From positions 1 to 5,874 of the forward strand of contig QNAT01000090.1 of NCBI GenBank assembly GCA_003641555.1: a stretch of DNA of 5,874 nt, written 5' to 3'. This document shows positions 5,873 through 5,874 of this stretch, one piece after another (the first letter of the stretch is position 1; each line of letters begins with the position of its first letter). This DNA comes from Thermotoga sp. (GTDB taxonomy: Bacteria; Thermotogota; Thermotogae; B3-G13). The translations under genes and the position numbers were made by a program. The notes beneath the pieces were generated by a model, which was not told where the DNA came from, searched no databases, and saw only the letters and a program-made list of their open reading frames with translations.

Positions 5873-5874
5873 GA

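Noticed and set aside
5373..5874. CRISPR array, tRNA or riboswitch in the intergenic region
   Set aside because: There are no regularly spaced direct repeats and no cloverleaf. The iscS leader is only about 30 bases, too short for a known riboswitch.

Overview
The window looks like chromosomal DNA from a moderately AT-rich bacterium. AGA/AGG arginine codons and ATA isoleucine codons are frequent, genes are tightly packed, and the Shine-Dalgarno and sigma-70/sigma-A signals are strong. The gene content (a NifS/IscS-type cysteine desulfurase, an IscU-type scaffold and an Rrf2 regulator beside a DinG-type helicase) would fit a Thermotogota member such as the Kosmotoga/Mesotoga group. That placement is an impression from sequence style, not a search result.

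Layout. Two + strand genes occupy 1-3139: the 3' part of an unrecognised protein (open at the left edge) and, overlapping it by one base (TGATG), a DinG/XPD-family iron-sulfur DNA helicase. The helicase's first ~110 residues look like a shortened, catalytically dead DnaQ-type exonuclease domain. Six bases past the helicase stop, a convergent minus-strand operon ends. Read in its own direction it runs iscS-like cysteine desulfurase (5372-4185), IscU scaffold with an extra C-terminal domain (4179-3544), then an Rrf2-family regulator (3541-3146). The genes overlap or almost touch, so they are surely co-transcribed.

Regulation. Upstream of the desulfurase is a consensus promoter (TTGACA, 17 bases, TATAAT). 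A perfect 7-3-7 inverted repeat, GTGATAA-TTT-TTATCAC, begins one base past the -10 box and covers the expected transcription start. This is where a repressor would sit, and the last gene of the operon encodes a plausible one: an Rrf2 protein with three clustered cysteines. The simplest model is a self-regulated iron-sulfur assembly module. The desulfurase supplies sulfur, the scaffold builds the cluster, and the regulator senses cluster supply and represses the operon.

The right-hand 500 bases hold no credible gene. They contain the promoter/operator, a plain AT-rich stretch, a ~180-base imperfect palindrome (5605-5784) and, at the edge, two adjacent hairpins (5832-5872) that look like a dispersed palindromic repeat.

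Most notable points: the IscU scaffold fused to a MIP18/DUF59-like domain lacking its usual cysteine; a desulfurase that keeps its catalytic Lys and Cys but has several changed PLP-pocket residues; the operator/promoter arrangement; the vestigial exonuclease on the helicase; and the large palindrome.
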